NCBI GenBank assembly: GCA_947501105.1 | Contig: CANMUP010000006.1 | Location: forward strand, 62,001 to 126,000 | Direction: 5' to 3' | Length of the DNA stretch: 64,000 nt | Source of the DNA: an uncultured Flaviramulus sp. | GTDB lineage: Bacteria; Bacteroidota; Bacteroidia; Flavobacteriales; Flavobacteriaceae | Shown: piece after piece, positions 61,987-64,000 of the stretch | How the letters are laid out: each line of letters opens with the position of its first letter | How positions within the stretch are numbered: position 1 is the first letter of the stretch | Notes under the pieces: model-generated | Told to the model about the DNA's origin: nothing | What the model saw: only the letters and a program-made list of their open reading frames with translations | Databases searched by the model: none | Program-made: the position numbers and the translations under genes

Positions 61987-61997
61987 AAAAAAAAAAT

Positions 61998-62066
61998 CAA
62001 TTACAGCGATAAAACCATGCTTTTCATCGATTATTTTGTTAGCATTTAGCTTTTTATCGATAAAGA
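61998..62066. promoter_or_regulatory. CGATAAAA-type box array upstream of YhhN-like paralog 1 (shared with divergent doxX-like gene)
   Basis: GCGATAAAA (62006), ATCGATTAT (62026), ATCGATAAA (62056). Confidence 0.5.
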
Positions 62067-62142
62067 TGTAGTCATAAAAAATAATTAAATTACATGCGCA
62101 TTATGTTCTTTATTATTTTATTAATTCCAATTTTAGAAAAAC

Positions 62143-62520
62143 ATGAAGAAACACATTCCATTAATATTACGAATAATTGTAGCTGCTATTTTAATCCAAA
62201 CCCTTCGCTTTAAATTCACTGCAGCCTCAGAAAGTGTCTATATATTTGAAACTGTTGGATTAGAACCTTTTGGTAGAATTGGTATAGGTATTTTAGAACT
62301 TATTGCAGGCGTATTAATATTAATACCAAAAACCGTATGGCTTGGGGCATCTTTAACAATTGGTGTAATTTCTGGTGCTATTTTTTTGCACTTGACAAAG
62401 CTAGGGATTGATATAAATAATGATGGAGGTCTTTTGTTTTTTACTGCAGTTGCTACCTTTATACTATCTGCAATAATTCTCTATATCCACAGAAAAGATA
62501 TTCCTTATATAAATAAATAG
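62143..62520 (+). CDS. DoxX-family membrane protein
   Basis: Four TM segments, 'ILRIIVAAILIQTLRFKFTAASESVYIFETVGLEPFGRIGIGILELIAGVLIL'. Confidence 0.82.
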   Translation: MKKHIPLILRIIVAAILIQTLRFKFTAASESVYIFETVGLEPFGRIGIGILELIAGVLILIPKTVWLGASLTIGVISGAIFLHLTKLGIDINNDGGLLFFTAVATFILSAIILYIHRKDIPYINK

Positions 62521-62526
62521 GTACAA

Positions 62527-63237
62527 TTATTCCTCTATTACCATTTCTTTTACTGGTTCTTCAACCAACTTAGATTGTTGATACAAGAAATAAAATGCTA
62601 AAACAAATAAGGAAACAGAAATAAAATTAAGTATATTTTGATGAGCTACATACAAATAAGCCACATTAATAACCTCACTAAAAACGATACACAAAGCTCC
62701 AAAAAACAAGAATAAAGACTTCTTATTATCCTTATAAAAATAATTTAGAAGGGATACCGATAATAGCAAAAGCATAATAATGTTATATGTAATTTCCAAG
62801 AAATATTCATTTGTCATTTCTAAAAATGGGTTTACTGCCTCTTGCAAGATATATGCTATATAAGTATTCAAGCCCATTAGGACAACTATATGTATTTTGA
62901 AATTCTTTAAAACATGAGCTCCACAAACAGATTTACAGATCTCAACTAAAAGAAAAGCATAGGATAACATACTTAAAGTGTTTCCTATAAAATAATAGTA
63001 GAGATAAGGAATGAAATCAATTGTAAAAAACGCTAACTCTGATAACGAATAGCTTACTAAAAACAACCAAAAAAACAGTGTTTTTGGTTTAATAGTAATG
63101 TAATAAAGCAATGCAATTAAAGGAAATATAGTCGAACTAAAGCTAGATGCCATTACCTCATTTCCATTAAATTGAAAAACAACAAAAAGGATATAAGCTA
63201 ATACAATTAAAACAATCAAGACTTTCGACTTGTACAT
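62527..63237 (-). CDS. YhhN-like multipass membrane protein, paralog 2
   Basis: About 8 TM segments; topology and upstream region resemble paralog 1. Confidence 0.62.
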   Translation of the reverse strand: MYKSKVLIVLIVLAYILFVVFQFNGNEVMASSFSSTIFPLIALLYYITIKPKTLFFWLFLVSYSLSELAFFTIDFIPYLYYYFIGNTLSMLSYAFLLVEICKSVCGAHVLKNFKIHIVVLMGLNTYIAYILQEAVNPFLEMTNEYFLEITYNIIMLLLLSVSLLNYFYKDNKKSLFLFFGALCIVFSEVINVAYLYVAHQNILNFISVSLFVLAFYFLYQQSKLVEEPVKEMVIEE

Positions 63238-63260
63238 AACAGTAATTTACAGTTAGGGTA

Positions 63261-63268
63261 CAAATATA
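63261..63268 (-). promoter_or_regulatory. Putative -7 element TATATTTG for YhhN-like paralog 2
   Basis: TAnnTTTG on the minus strand; TTG 11 bp upstream. Confidence 0.5.
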
Positions 63269-63279
63269 AAAATATTTTA

Positions 63280-63316
63280 CAATTAAGCGATAAAAAAATA
63301 CATTTTATCGATAAAA
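63280..63316. promoter_or_regulatory. CGATAAAA-type box pair upstream of YhhN-like paralog 2
   Basis: GCGATAAAA (63287) and ATCGATAAAA (63307), 20-bp offset as in paralog 1. Confidence 0.5.
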
Positions 63317-63323
63317 TTTGATT

Positions 63324-64000
63324 TTATTGTATTTTTTGTAAGAATTCATACTCATTTAATATGCTAATATTTAACTTTTCGGCTTTTTGCTTTTTACTAG
63401 GCCCCATATTTGTTCCAGCAACTATATAACTAGTTTTTGAAGAAATAGAACTACTAACCTTTCCTCCGTTATCCTCAATAAGCTTTTTTAAATCGTTTCT
63501 AGATATTGATTCGAAGACGCCAGTTACTACAATTGATTGCCCTTGCAAAATATTTGTTTGACCAATAAGCTGGTCAGCTGACATTTCTAACTGAACCCCA
63601 AACTGTTTTAACCTATTTAATATTAACATGTTTTGTTCTTCTTTAAAAAAAGATAAAACACTTTGCGCTATCTTTATACCTATTTCATCAACATTTACCA
63701 AATCTTCTTCTGATGCCGTGGCAATAACATCAATGCTTTTATAATGTTTAGCTAGTTTTTTAGCAACAGTTTCTCCAACAAACCTAATACCCAAGGCAAA
63801 CAAAACGCGCTCAAATGGTATTTTCTTAGAAGCATCAATTCCAAAAACCAAGTTATCTGCACTTTTTTCTGCCATACGCTCTAAAGGCATCACTTGTTCT
63901 TTTGTTAATTCATATAAATCAGAGTAGTTATTAATCAGGCCTTCATTAACTAAAAGCGCAACTGTTTCGCCACCTAACCCTTCAATATCCATAGCTTTTC
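63324..64000 (-). CDS. ligA: NAD-dependent DNA ligase, C-terminal part (5' truncated by the window edge)
   Basis: 'KAMDIEGLGGETVALLVNEGLI', HhH repeats, BRCT domain 'LQGQSIVVTGVFESISRNDLKKLIEDNGGKVSSSISSKTSYIVAG'. Confidence 0.95.
   Translation of the reverse strand, partial: KAMDIEGLGGETVALLVNEGLINNYSDLYELTKEQVMPLERMAEKSADNLVFGIDASKKIPFERVLFALGIRFVGETVAKKLAKHYKSIDVIATASEEDLVNVDEIGIKIAQSVLSFFKEEQNMLILNRLKQFGVQLEMSADQLIGQTNILQGQSIVVTGVFESISRNDLKKLIEDNGGKVSSSISSKTSYIVAGTNMGPSKKQKAEKLNISILNEYEFLQKIQ

Noticed and set aside
1-64000. tRNA, rRNA, CRISPR array, transposon, integrase, prophage or toxin-antitoxin system
   Set aside because: Looked for cloverleaf-like GC-rich segments, regularly spaced repeats and characteristic proteins; none seen. 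Short tRNA-like genes could still be missed without a covariance-model search

Overview
This 64 kb window is an AT-rich chromosomal segment whose gene content, protein families and TAnnTTTG-type promoters fit a marine-type Flavobacteriaceae (Bacteroidota). I support about 58 protein-coding genes. They include topoisomerase IV (parE/parC), ychF, an ECF-sigma/FecR/TonB-receptor signalling set with a second paralogous receptor, serC-serA, a His/Glu-rich TonB receptor behind a small His-rich membrane protein, folE, a lolD-like ATPase, and a BatA/pseudo-dihydroorotase operon. There is also a four-gene exported Gfo/Idh/MocA + ThuA + DUF6807 cluster, an RprX/RprY-like two-component pair, and a long minus-strand housekeeping run (coaE, ybbR-like, fabI, recN, porD-like, coaBC, rpoZ, bamD, dapA, ligA). 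I saw no tRNA, rRNA, CRISPR array, transposase or prophage. The first and last genes (FtsX/MacB-type permease, ligA) are cut by the window edges. The most interesting signals are: (i) two dispersed intergenic elements (34470-34546 and 51948-52050) with the same three-helix architecture, conserved junction motifs and compensating stem changes, a candidate structured-RNA or mobile intergenic element; (ii) two YhhN-like membrane paralogs with duplicated upstream regions carrying CGATAAAA-type boxes at identical spacing; (iii) the exported oxidoreductase cluster; (iv) a dihydroorotase-like protein that has lost its metal-ligand motifs; (v) a 45-bp composite repeat upstream of a DUF5916 gene; (vi) a split, order-inverted 5'-nucleotidase. 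All calls come from reading the sequence. No database search or folding program was run.
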